A DNA stretch of 64,000 nt from Halichondria panicea (taxonomy: Eukaryota > Porifera > Demospongiae > Suberitida > Halichondriidae), in NCBI RefSeq assembly GCF_963675165.1, contig NC_087393.1, forward strand, positions 2,547,502-2,611,501, in the 5' to 3' direction. Positions within the stretch are counted from its first letter, which is position 1. Each line of letters begins with the position of its first letter. The notes under the pieces are model-generated. The model saw only the letters and a program-made list of their open reading frames with translations, had not been told where the DNA came from and ran no database searches. The position numbers and the translations under genes were made by a program. Below are positions 33,301 to 43,874 of this stretch, piece by piece.

Positions 33301-36300
33301 GTTCTGCAAGCACGATCTGTAGTTCAACTGCACGGCTACATAGAAACACGTCTATCCAATTGTTTCTTTCAAGATAACCGAAACACACCTATCGAAATTA
33401 ATTTTGGGGACTTAGTATTTACACACAATAACTGGTTCATCGGTAACCGTGGTTATTACGGTGGGGGTGTATCATTAATCGACTCTACCGTCATTTTCAC
33501 TGTGAATGCACAAGTCTACTTCACAAATAACAGTGCACGTTTCGGAGGTGCAATATATGTTGTCAAAACATCGTGTGCAAGCAAATCCCCACTTTGTTTC
33601 TATTCAGCAGCCAATAGTTCATATATTTATCTCACTGAGAATACAGCTGACAGTGGAGGTGATGAAATATACGGTGCAGCACTTAACGATACATGTATTG
33701 CCAATAGTAATTCAAATACAAGTGTATCAGTCTACCGCAATCATTTCAAGTTCAACAATTATACTGAACCCAAACTATCTTTGGTTACATCTGATCCCAA
33801 ACGAATATGCTTGTGTCGCCAAGATACTCTAATACCTATTTGCTCTGATATCAATTACATATTCAATACATCCATAAAGAATGGATATCCCGGAGAATAC
33901 TTTGTATTTTACATAGTCCTAGTGGGTTACGAATTTGGTACTGTTTCAGGCACGGCTTACATCAGAGCTCTAGATACGGAAAATGTCCAGTCAGTAGCTA
34001 TTAACTCGACATCATGCACTGCAGTGAACTACACAATCAACTCCAAGCTGAACACCACAGTAACACTGGTACTGACGACTCAGGAGATAGCTCTGAGAGA
34101 GTACGGGGATCGAGATTACATGGAGGCCGCAATCGAGACGTACAACGAATCAGAAGTGATACCAGAATCTCTACTCACTACTCCCGTCTATATTGATATC
34201 AAAGTACAAGATTGTCCAGAAGGTTTCTCTTTTAATGATAGACGTAATATATGCGAATGTGATCTTAAGAACCAAACTACCTGTATTATCTGCAATAGCC
34301 AGCGGTTATTTAAAATGAGTGGAACGCAATGGATTGGAGAAGGGGTGCTGTACACAGAACATGCTCCCCATGGTCACATCAATACATCAGAAAAGTGGGT
34401 TACCTTGGATGGTGTGGCTAATGAATGCCCTGCTATTAATGGAGAATCACTTGAAGTTGACGAACAATGTGCTAACAATCATACTGGACAATTGTGTGGT
34501 AATTGTAGTGGCAATTACAGTCTAACTCTAGGAAGACCAGACTGTAAAGAATGTGCATATAAAGGCCTAGCGTTTATCGTTTTCTTTATACTTGCTGGCC
34601 CTTTATTGGTAGCTCTAATTAAAATGCTTGATCTCACTGTAACTATTGGCAGTGTTAATGGGCTAATCATCTACGCCAATCTTGTCTGGGCAAACGAAAG
34701 TATTATCTTCAATTCAAGAGAGTGCGAGTTCAATGAATATTTTCTGAAAGTGTTCATTGCGTGGATAAATCTTGATTTCGGAATTACTGAGTGCTTCTTC
34801 AAGGGTTTTAATGCAGTCTGGAAAGCATTCTTCCAATTTTTGTTTCCTATCTACATATGGATACTAGCTATAGCGATAATCTTTGCATCCAGATACTCTG
34901 ACAGAGTTGCTCGAGTGTTCGGCACTAAGTCTGTTTCACTACTGGCAACACTTTTCCTACTATCATATTCAAAGCTATTAACAGCAGTCACTACAGTCTT
35001 TGATGGCACGACCCTAGGAAATATTACTGTATGGACAGAGGATGGAACTATCGAGTATATGAGAGAGGAGCATATCGCACTGTTCCTTGTATCTCTAGTA
35101 TTCTCTACGCTTTTTCTTCTCCCATTCACAGCTAGCCTACTATTTATTCAGCCTTTACGAGCTATTTCACATATCAGGCCGTTTCAATGGGTCCACAAGC
35201 TCAAGCCTTTTTTCGATGCCTACACAGGAATTCTTGAGGACAAGTACCACTATTGGGTGGGTGTTCTCATACTGGCTAGAGGTGCTATCCTAATCACAAC
35301 AGCTATTACACAAGACAAACGCCATGATCTAATCGCACTTGCCATTATTTCAGCTTTGCTTTGCCTACACACTGGTGTCTACAAGAAATGGTATTTGACC
35401 TTGATAGAAAAATCCTTTCTGTTAAACCTCAACTTGTTTGCAACCGCTTTATTAGGTATATATGTACAGCAAGGTGTTGACGGAAGCAAGCAACTTGGAA
35501 ACACTGTTACAGGCATCTTTGTGGGAATTAGTTTTGCTCAATTCGTTTGTATCATCATTGGCCACATTTTCATGCAAGGAAGAAAGTTATACCAAAAATA
35601 CTATACTCAGCCAGAGGAAGATCCTAACAATCCACCATTGCTTATAGAAGGAAGAGATGACAGCCAATTTGCAAACTAACTGATTTTTGTCTATGTGTTT
35701 GTAACTCTATAATAGGAGACTATAGTAATTGTAAGAGACTGGAACGTTATTTGTGTTGATCGTTTTGTATTTGGTAGGTAGATGTATTTACCTTATGTTA
35801 CGTAAATGTATTTATCTTATTCTAATTTTTGTGACGTCATGCCAGCTTAGTTTATGATTGATGAGTTTTTGTGAGAGACCTCGTGTAGAACAAAAACTCT
35901 GTATGCCTGTATTTTGTGTGTTGTTGTTGATTTTCTTGTAATAAACCATTCAAGCTACCTGGTATAGCTAGTCCTACCTATAGAGAAGGATCCGCTCGGT
36001 GACAGTAATATATAAAAGTGATACCGATTATGCACATTGTACATTATGGCACTTATATAGCCACCATCTGCTAAATCATCCATTGCATGAATCAGTACTA
36101 GGCCAAATATAGTATGTACTTGTATGGCCTAAAATATATATTATGGTCCGCCATCCTCGATTTTACCACTGCATACTTTTCACCACTGCATAAAATGCAC
36201 TAGAATATAAACTTCATTACCTTTGTATTTATACATTTTATACAGTGGTAAGAAAGGTCAAGAATGGCGGACCAAATATACTTTAGTGCAAGCATACAAG

Positions 36301-38969
36301 TTACACTCGAATATGGGCCGGATCACCAACTATAACGACCATGACTACAATATTTATACTGAGGCGAGTGCACACAGAAATGTTACTCAATCCAACCACG
36401 TCCCTGGGCTCACCTCAGTGGTGACGCACATGCTCCCAGATACATCAATGCAGAACATAACAAGAGAGTCCTCCACTCCACCTCCTTGTGCCACACCCTC
36501 TGTAGCCTGGGCGGGGGCAATCATGAATGTTGTGTCCTCTTTGGTAGGCATCTCCTCAGGTACAATGTCCACCTCATTCGTCGTCCCACAGAATTCACAC
36601 TCCCATATCTGTGCGATGGAATATGAACTGAACCGTTATGTATAGCTCCACAAGGTAGCCGCAAAGAGCAAGCAAGCACATAGTTTACTGTATCGTATAT
36701 ACATGTACTACTCGAGCAGCTGAGAATTTATCTCATTCTGTGCAGGGGTAACCTGAAACCAGCATGAAATTGGGCAGCTTAATGCATGCCACATAAAAGT
36801 CAATGAACAGAGAGTGAGAGCCGGAAGAAATGCAATTAAGAAAGTACTTTCCACTCACCTTCTCATCTTTGTCTGGGTCCTCTTGGTCCTTGATGGAGGA
36901 GAGGTGTGAGAGGATGGCAGAGCAGTTGGGGTTAGTACACACCACAGAGTCGCCAGTGTGTACATCGCTGGGCTCAACCAGGGTGTTGAATTTGACCGCC
37001 AGAACGTTGGTGTCGGCACGACGAGTGACACGCCCACCACGTCTTGTGCGGCTAGGATCTAGGGGTGAGCATGTGTGTGAGAGTGAATACAGGCATTATT
37101 ATCATCAATTAACGTATGACACAATTATTTCTTAACCTGTAGCGTAACGTAATAAAGGTGTGCCTCAGAGCTAACTTATTATGATCATGTTGCACAGGAG
37201 GAAGTAAGTATTGAGGTGTACTAATGCTTAGGGATTGTTTGCATGATTTTCTAAATTGGATAGAATGCTTCCTCTAACCAATCTAATTGCAGTATTTATG
37301 GCAAACGTGATCTAAATCAGCACAGAGATTCAGGCTTGTTCCACTGCATGCATGGAATTGTCGATGTACATGTAAATGTAAATGTAAATACAAGCAGAAA
37401 TAAACTCACCACTTTGCCAATTCACACGAGGTTTTTTAACCTTTTTAATTCCAGACTTAGTGAGTCTATTCTTGATGATGCCCCTAGCAGGGCGGGGTGG
37501 AGGAGGGGGACTCCCTATCACGCAAGGAAATAATTTTGAACTACACACATACAGCACACTAATTTGCAGGAGAGACAATTACATGTACATACATGCATTG
37601 ATACCAGATTATGTACGTGCATGTACAATCATTCATACATGCATGTATTATACACGTATACACTTATTACACTTATTATAATAATCATAGCAGCATAATA
37701 ATTATTCCTATACCTTGTTGAGCTGGAGTAGAGAAAGCCTTGGTTTTTGTCTCTGATATCTTTACATACTCTACCTCCTTCTTCTCTCTCTTGTGTTTAA
37801 AGAGCTTAGATTTTGGCTTAGGCTTATCTGCAGTAGCCCCAGTTGCAGTTTCCACTGGATGATGCAAGCGGACATAGTTAGGATCCTTCCTAGCCGGTGT
37901 TTCATCATCACCAGAGTCCTCAGTCTCTGTCTCATTACCACTACCTTCATCCCTGAGGGGTAGAGATGGGGGGAGTGATATTGCAGGTGGTGGAGAAGGG
38001 ACAGCCCCGGGTTGGTTCTCCTCGGCATCGTCCAATGGGAGGTACTTAGTCGTGGATCCCTCTAATGGGGCATCAGCAGCCTGGGATATAGAGAATGAAT
38101 GCAAGACATTGGTGAATATACGGTATAGTAGCAACGTAATAATTACAGTTAGCTTATAGACATGAACTGAATTACGACAATACTGTTAGTGTCTTTGTTT
38201 TCTATGAAAGCAAAGAGGTCAGAAATCTACATGTACATGTACTTGGGGTACACTGTCCATGTATACATGTACATTGTATATAGTCATTGTCTCAACAACT
38301 TGTGATTATGACTAAAGGACTATTGGACTATATTGGACTGCTCAATCAACCCAGTACACTCGTGCAAGCCAACGTGTCTCTCATAATAATAATTGTGATA
38401 CAGCAATTGAAAGTAATGCGCCTATCAATAATTATGTTGTCCCACTATACCCTTCCCCCCCCTCTCCCCTTGGGACATGTAGGGGATTTTGACACTGATT
38501 GACCTAATATTTTGGCCCATGCTGAGGGATTTGACTTTGCTTTGCGTAGTAAAGCTTCCTTTACAACCTGATGTGTGCAACACAGCTTGAGGCTCATAAA
38601 CCTGGCTGGAAGGAATTTGACATGGGGTATAGCCCGACCCCTCTATGTACCCCTAATAACCTGCTTCGAATTGGGATGGATAGCAGCCATTGGGGTCAGA
38701 GTGGGTACGGTGGCTTGGCCCTCATCAGAGTCATCACTGAAAAATGATGATCAAATGAATAACACACTCCAATATCACTCAAACAAATTATGTTCTCATC
38801 TGTAGTTAATTATACTCCCGGTCCCATGCAGACGTCAAATGTTATATTATTTATACTCGACTCACCCCTCGCTAAGGCTGAGCCACATTCCTTCATTGAG
38901 TTCTGTCTCTGAGACAAACTCTTCATCAGATTGATCATACATCCAAACATACTTTGATCCACAATCCAT
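24301..38969 (-). CDS. vWA-domain protein of the circularly permutated Ras 1-like family, 21 exons
   Basis: Exons on the minus strand: 38969-38866, 38736-38661, 38080-37714, 37514-37410, 37058-36859, 36608-36414, 30519-30394, 30294-30205, 30078-29927, 29771-29690, 29533-29482, 29314-29239, 28929-28845, 28742-28636, 28437-28295, 27986-27795, 27612-27489, 27313-27226, 26945-26796, 25679-25611, 24363-24301. Total 2646 nt, 881 residues. Order: acidic and Pro/Lys-rich low-complexity N-terminus (about 1-220); a Cx4C...CxxC zinc ribbon (about 258-291, VVCTNPNC and WECEFCG), Sec23/24-like in spacing; a vWA domain with a full MIDAS set (DVSGSM at 339, Thr near 479 in SGQTALGP, CTDG near 503-506); then a beta-rich, acidic C-terminal part ending DDDEEDAD. 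Dictyostelium cpRas1 and metazoan proteins annotated cpRas1-like share the vWA part, but I see no GTPase motifs (GxxxxGKS, NKxD). It is probably cytosolic and metal-dependent in ligand binding. The donor of exon 2 (GTTATT) is weak. Intron 6 hosts another gene. Confidence 0.8.
24932..25097. repeat. Diverged CCGTATAGCG-type palindrome
   Basis: Contains ACCGCATATTTTCGTCGGGT, TTCGTTATTTTCGTGGGCAA and the end AAAGTTACCCGCTATACAGT, as in copies at 5726 and 19008 but more decayed. It lies in the 3'-most intron of the vWA gene. Confidence 0.5.
26245..26669. mobile_element. Non-autonomous Tc1/mariner-like element (CAGTGGAACCTC ends)
   Basis: Begins TACAGTGGAACCTCCATAAA and ends TTAATGGAGGTTCCGCTGTA, with imperfect inverted repeats of about 22 bp and TA edges. 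Termini of this type are typical of pogo/Tigger-like elements. There is no transposase, and it sits in an intron of the vWA gene. Confidence 0.65.
30676..30880. repeat. Dispersed repeat, copy at 50766-50960
   Basis: Shares CAGCCTCTCCTTT/CAGGCTCTCCTTT, ATAAGATAAAATAC, AATTGGAGGAA-AAAGAAAGAAA, AAAAAGGAGAGCCTG, AAGTCGCGTGA and GTGAAAATGAGCGTGGGC with 50766-50960. Inverted ends (TAGCCTCCTTCGCAG against GCCTGCCTCGCTA) suggest a foldback element. It is in intron 6. Confidence 0.65.
31930..32070. repeat. Foldback repeat with GGCCTTCCTTTTTC arms
   Basis: Left arm GCAGGCCTTCCTTTTTCTTA and right arm AAAAAGGAAGGCCTGCGAAG plus GAGGCTA. The arms match those of a similar repeat at 51390-51530 (CAGACCTTACTTTTTCTTAA and AAAAAGTAAGGCCTGGGAAC). 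Confidence 0.6.
32200..35679 (+). CDS. Pmp-like beta-helix, cysteine-rich, multi-TM receptor-like protein (paralog B), nested gene
   Basis: One uninterrupted 1159-residue frame, antisense to and wholly inside intron 6 of the vWA gene. Signal peptide (MALSVLLVTCLILKLLETGV), then a glycosylation-rich beta-helix region (about 30-450) closing with FTNNSARFGGAIYVVK (FxxN...GGA-I-Y), then DPKRICLC, LLTTPVYIDIKVQDCPEGFS, the cysteine module QLCGNCSGNYSLTLGRPDCK, and about 8-10 membrane segments with DLTVTIGSVNGLIIYANLVW, INLDFGITECFF, FLLSYSKLL, LLFIQPLRAI and EKSFLLNLNL. The membrane part aligns end to end with paralog A; the beta-helix region is about 150-190 residues shorter and poorly conserved. 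A polyadenylation signal AATAAA is at 35940-35945. Expected at the plasma membrane with the beta-helix outside. Ligand unknown. Confidence 0.85.
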   Translation: MALSVLLVTCLILKLLETGVTATNYCVIEQTSTDSNCQTLQYYAKHLQNISNQDGNITMTFLPGDHKLTEITFHLINRTSVAFTTWTQQNVKISVGFGAGITLENITNLTIQHVTIIPNPIEGALIFKNIQLFRLIQINITYTQVKIPPPTISPSMSNIRNTEITQSTFDHCILIFGQEHDSSIKEISLALQNVSISSVRFHSIHSAVRITMDEGTYLLNFTNSSISSQNTGIHLKVYNSKLIFDMENVNITNSHDGLYIEDMSDKQLSTVTVNAAYCLFEANRYGIVINSLTDVPSTVIVTMKNCNITNNTESGIIIHKSRSVKLQMTVEFCHFTGNTGVSILIDATDEEGSKLKLNNCTFLSNEDVLQARSVVQLHGYIETRLSNCFFQDNRNTPIEINFGDLVFTHNNWFIGNRGYYGGGVSLIDSTVIFTVNAQVYFTNNSARFGGAIYVVKTSCASKSPLCFYSAANSSYIYLTENTADSGGDEIYGAALNDTCIANSNSNTSVSVYRNHFKFNNYTEPKLSLVTSDPKRICLCRQDTLIPICSDINYIFNTSIKNGYPGEYFVFYIVLVGYEFGTVSGTAYIRALDTENVQSVAINSTSCTAVNYTINSKLNTTVTLVLTTQEIALREYGDRDYMEAAIETYNESEVIPESLLTTPVYIDIKVQDCPEGFSFNDRRNICECDLKNQTTCIICNSQRLFKMSGTQWIGEGVLYTEHAPHGHINTSEKWVTLDGVANECPAINGESLEVDEQCANNHTGQLCGNCSGNYSLTLGRPDCKECAYKGLAFIVFFILAGPLLVALIKMLDLTVTIGSVNGLIIYANLVWANESIIFNSRECEFNEYFLKVFIAWINLDFGITECFFKGFNAVWKAFFQFLFPIYIWILAIAIIFASRYSDRVARVFGTKSVSLLATLFLLSYSKLLTAVTTVFDGTTLGNITVWTEDGTIEYMREEHIALFLVSLVFSTLFLLPFTASLLFIQPLRAISHIRPFQWVHKLKPFFDAYTGILEDKYHYWVGVLILARGAILITTAITQDKRHDLIALAIISALLCLHTGVYKKWYLTLIEKSFLLNLNLFATALLGIYVQQGVDGSKQLGNTVTGIFVGISFAQFVCIIIGHIFMQGRKLYQKYYTQPEEDPNNPPLLIEGRDDSQFAN
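36142..36277. mobile_element. Short MITE with TATGGTCCGCCAT ends
   Basis: Begins TATGGTCCGCCATCCTCGAT and ends AAGAATGGCGGACCAAATA. Second-tier arms are TTTTACCACTGCATA and TATACAGTGGTAAGA. It lies between paralog B and exon 6 of the vWA gene. Confidence 0.6.
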
Positions 38970-39309
38970 TTTTGTCAGGATATAAACTGAGATCTATAGT
39001 ATAGTACTGAGTTCGAGTACGAGATCGAGTGGGGAAATGCACGGTTTTGTTTATATTAAAGCATAAAGGGAGGTCCTAGACTAGTTGTTTTTATACAGGC
39101 TCTGCATATGCGCTGAGGTAATGCAAATCATGCTACTATTTTTATTCTTGAGCTCCACCCTCTTTCAGATGAGTCAGCTGATTGAATGGGAATCTGACTT
39201 AGGAATGGATTACTGCTAAGATGATGATGTCATTGATGAGACATTCTTATTAGAGACCAATGTTTTCTTCTGTGGTTAGGTCGTGATGTCATTCAGACTT
39301 TGCTAGAAA
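38970..39309. promoter_or_regulatory. Divergent promoter region between the vWA gene and CK1
   Basis: About 340 bp separate the vWA start codon (minus strand) from the first candidate CK1 exon (plus strand). No TATA box is obvious in a fixed position. It holds the presumed 5' UTRs of both. The layout suggests a bidirectional promoter, inferred only from spacing. Confidence 0.4.
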
Positions 39310-42300
39310 ATGGCGGATGTGGCGTGAGTGATTCAAGTGCTCTTACTCAGTCTTCCCTAATAATACAAGTACAAAAGTCGAAATAGCTATCGTTGATTTT
39401 TGCTTGAGAAAGTCAAAAGAGTTAGAAGGTACGTACGTGGATGGTCTTGGTCCTATTTAACGTTTAACTACATGGCTTCTGTGAAAAACCAAACTTTGTT
39501 TTTGATTTTACAACGTGTGTTCTACTTAGTCTAATAGTCAGGCTTTCTATTGTAGTGCCTCTTGAAAGCTAATTGTTAGCTGGGTTTCCTTGGGGTATAG
39601 ATTAGATATCCAAGTGCTCATGCGTTTGTCCCTGTACGTCCATATTGGTTTCCCGTTCCCCCCCTGGCCCGTTAATAATACTACTACCAACATTCACAAT
39701 TGTTTTACCTAAATCCTTACAACAAATCTAGCTACATATGAAGTTTGTTGTAACATGATAGTTACATAATTATGTGAAATGGTTACGATAACTATTGTCA
39801 TGGCACCCTGTTATCTACTCTAACAGACTGTGAATTAGATCACGGGGCACAATCACCATTGACACCAGTTAATGGGCACAAAATATGCACGTTCTTGTTC
39901 ATTCCCTCTTTACATAGTATGCTTAATGTTAATAATTAGAGTGTATCATGTTTTTGTATTTCTGTTGAGCCAAGTTTCTTTGTACAACATTACAGGGCTT
40001 TAATTGTCAGTTGCAGTGCCATTTCTCAGCACTTCGTAGTTTAGGATTCCAAGCTGTAGTGTAATACCAACAAATGGTTTCATTTATGTATTTAGCCAAT
40101 TGCACAACCTTGCAATTCATCTACATGTACGTGGTACATTGTCAGCTTGTTATAACAGTGCCTTGCTATTAAACGTTCAATATTTATTGTTTATTATGTA
40201 CGTGTTTTTCCATTGTACTAGGGGAATGCAACCGCAGACCTGTAGGGACTGTATCGTCTTTACCATTCATGTGCTCTACATTGTACTTGTATTTGCTTAG
40301 ATTAGTGTTGTGGTGTGTACGTTGGCAGGTGGTTGAATAACAGTGCAGGTGTTGGGAGGTTGTTTTCACTGTATCCATGCAACGTTAGCACACCATAGGG
40401 GTGTATTCTCCTACACTAACTCATACCATTAGCAAAAGTTCTCTGTGTAATTGGTGGTAACCGTTTGGCTGAATGCATCTGTTACAGTCGTTAACTAACA
40501 TAATCATGATGCCATACACATGTGCATATGTAGCATGCTAGCGCTATTTAGTATTTCTAATCTTCTCACCATTTTAGGGGGCTGAGATTTGTAGCTGGTT
40601 AAACTCATATCGTTAAATTAGACAATGTTGGGTGTAATGCTAACCGGCTTTGTTTATACCATGTAGGATTTCATGACACTCTCACATGCACATATTAGCT
40701 CCTCGTGTTTACCTTTGAACCTGTCATTATTATGCTGTGTTCCTGTGCACTGTTCTTGATTGTATTCCCATCCTCTTGTGGTTGTGGAAGGTATTGAAAG
40801 AGACCACTTCCCTATTATGTTTGTACACCATATTATTTACCCACTTTTGTAATCCCGTGTGAACAACTCAATTAGCTATTGTGACAATGTATAGTCTCTG
40901 TAGACGCACCAATGTGAGTCATATAACCTTCTGTCTAACGTTACCTTGTTTTCCCTACATGTTTTTTTATGGTAACGCTGTGTATGAGATCTCATAATAG
41001 TCGTTTCGTTAAAGAGGTACTCTTTGCTCTAGCCAGTGTGATTTGTTGGTAGTCATAAGTATTTTTGATATCCTTGTGCTTTCCCTGAACCTGTCTTGTG
41101 TGTAGGATGGAGCTGAGAGTTGGAGGCAAGTACAGACTGGGGAGAAAGATTGGCAGTGGTTCATTCGGGGACATCTATCTAGGTGAGAGAAAGATCTCCT
41201 CAGTATATGTAGCTTGTCCTGCATACATGAGTGCCCAATCGTAAAATGCACGATGTTTTGATTTGGGCTCATGTGTGTGGGTACTGTCTGTTGAATTCAT
41301 TCACGGTGTTGGCAGTCACTCAACTAATCGCCATACAATGTGGCATCCCCACACCCAGTATGGACAGTCTAACTGCCATTGTTCTGTTCCTATATTTACA
41401 TGTATCCCATACGTCCCTTGCTCCTTTTTTCATCTGCTGTGATGTGTAGGAGTATTCCCTTACAGATTGGCTATATATAATTGTAGAGCTTCAGTTTGTT
41501 GACACTTAAGAGAGATTAAAGGTTAAGAGAGATAAAGCGATTTTGTCAGGAGTAATAGTAAATGACCAATTCATTATCCAACAGAATGTGTGGTACGTAC
41601 GTGTTAGGAGGGCTTCTTCGTATACAATAAAAATGATCTGTAACATTGTCACAGTAATTCTGCATCACTTCCTTTTTGGATGTACACATTTATATTGCCA
41701 ATGAAGCTGTGTATGTGATTATGTAATACTATACTCTCTGGTTCTCAACAAGTGTAATTCTGTCAGTACAAAAGCACACACACATGCCGGTACCGGCGTG
41801 TGTGTGTGCGTGCTTTTGTAAGCAGTTATATATCATTTTCACCACCCACACTACAATATTATTATTTCCATTGTCCTAATGTCTTCTCGACATAGTGTAT
41901 TTCCCAGTATTTCTCTTGGTACATTATGAGATCTCAGCATGCTCTTTTGCTGCACCTGCCATATGACATCATAGTATGGAAGTGTAATTTAGTGTACAAC
42001 ACAAACAATCATTGGGAGAGTTATGGGATTGTGTGCAAGCCTGTGTTTAGCTTCTGCTTTGTGTTTTATTGTTTCGTTTGTTGTTTACTTAGTCTAGTAA
42101 GTGATTAAGCCTTGCAAGTAGTTGCTGTAATTAATTTTGATCACACGAGCAGATGGCTTTGTTGTGTCTACTCATAGCTTCCTTTCTTACATGAACACAC
42201 TTCGGCTTGTGGTACATGTATAATGAACTTTCATATGAGGTATAATGAATGCTGAATTTGTCGGTACATGTACGTACTTGGTTTTACAGGTGAGATTGAA

Positions 42301-43816
42301 ATAACTGTTGACACTGTCGGCATTATGTGCTAAGCTTATTCACAGCATTAAACAGCAGTCACAATAAAGAAAGAGATTGAACATTAATAGCATGAGACTG
42401 ATATATCATGAGACTGAGTGTTGTATAGAATGTAAAGGCACAAGCCTGAGGGCGAGCTGCCTGTACATGTTTGCAGACATGTACAGCACGATGATTTTCA
42501 TGCTATATATAATTATATGTTTTATACCATGATGACCCTGTTCCAAATTCTCTTCAAGGCGTGTAGGGTCTGTATGACCTAAGTCTTTTATTACACGCTT
42601 GTTACCATAACCTGGTATGATATTCCCTTACAGTGATTTGTTTTACCACCGTGTTGTGTTCATGTGTAGTGTACTATAAGAGTCTATTAAAGTAAGTACA
42701 AGTACTAAGTCTACGTCTACCATCAGTACATGTACAGTACATATTTCATGTTTGCATACTCTACATCCTTGAGAAATAAGAATGGTACATGTAGGTTTTT
42801 GTACAGGTGCTGTGTTGGAGCTCTTAAAAAGATCCAGTCATATATAATTGTCCTTTTCTGTCGTGTATAGACATTTATGGGCATACACATGTGTCATGCA
42901 CACCTACACGCTTGTACTGCCTTTTCCACTCCCCCTCACTACAGGTACCAACATACAAACAAGGGCTGAGGTGGCTATCAAGCTTGAGTGTGTAAAGACA
43001 AACCACCCACAGCTTCACATAGAAGCCAAGTTCTACAAGATGATGCAGTCAGGAGGTGAGTGGAAGTGTTTGTTCTCGTGTGTGTTTTTTCAAACATGGA
43101 TTCTACATGTGTGTACGTGTATGTGTCAACATATATGTAGTATATGCTGCCGGTGCGTCTACTCTCCACCTTTGTTGTTATGCTCTCCCCACGTACGCAC
43201 ACACACACACACACACACACTCACAGTTGGTATACCCTCCATTAAGTGGTGTGGCACAGAGGGAGACTACAATGTGCTAGTAATGGAGCTACTCGGACCC
43301 AGCTTAGAAGATCTCTTCAATTTCTGTTCTCGGAAGTTCAGCTTGAAGACTGTTCTATTATTGGCTGACCAATTGGTAAGTATTATAGTATAGAACAAGA
43401 TTGTAGCAAGCCTTATCCTATGTCTACATTTTTTTGCTCTTACATGTATGCACAAGTAAGTGTCCAATTACACCTTCTGTTCCTTATACCTACAGTACAT
43501 GTGTGATCCCTATTATAGAAGAAAATCAGTATAATTATGTACCTGTATCCTTATAGAGCACATTCATTATCTCACAAATGCATTAGCTGCTAATAGGATG
43601 ATCTTCGTTGAGTCTGTGTGTCAGTAATCCGATGCTTGTGGGAGTGGGTCTGTGTGTGAGCTTTTGTCTATTCGTTTGCAGACAATGATCATAGCTCAGA
43701 AATGCCAAGACTGTCTGTCATTAATTCACTGTTTGGGAATTTGCTTTGACGCCGTGATAGTAGTAATCGCTATTCAAAGAGATCATTACTTTTATACTGT
43801 CCTTTGTAGAATAAAT

Positions 43817-43874
<58 letters not shown>

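Noticed and set aside
24301-38969. A Ras GTPase domain in the vWA gene
   Set aside because: No P-loop, DxxG or NKxD motif was found in the spliced model, despite the family name.
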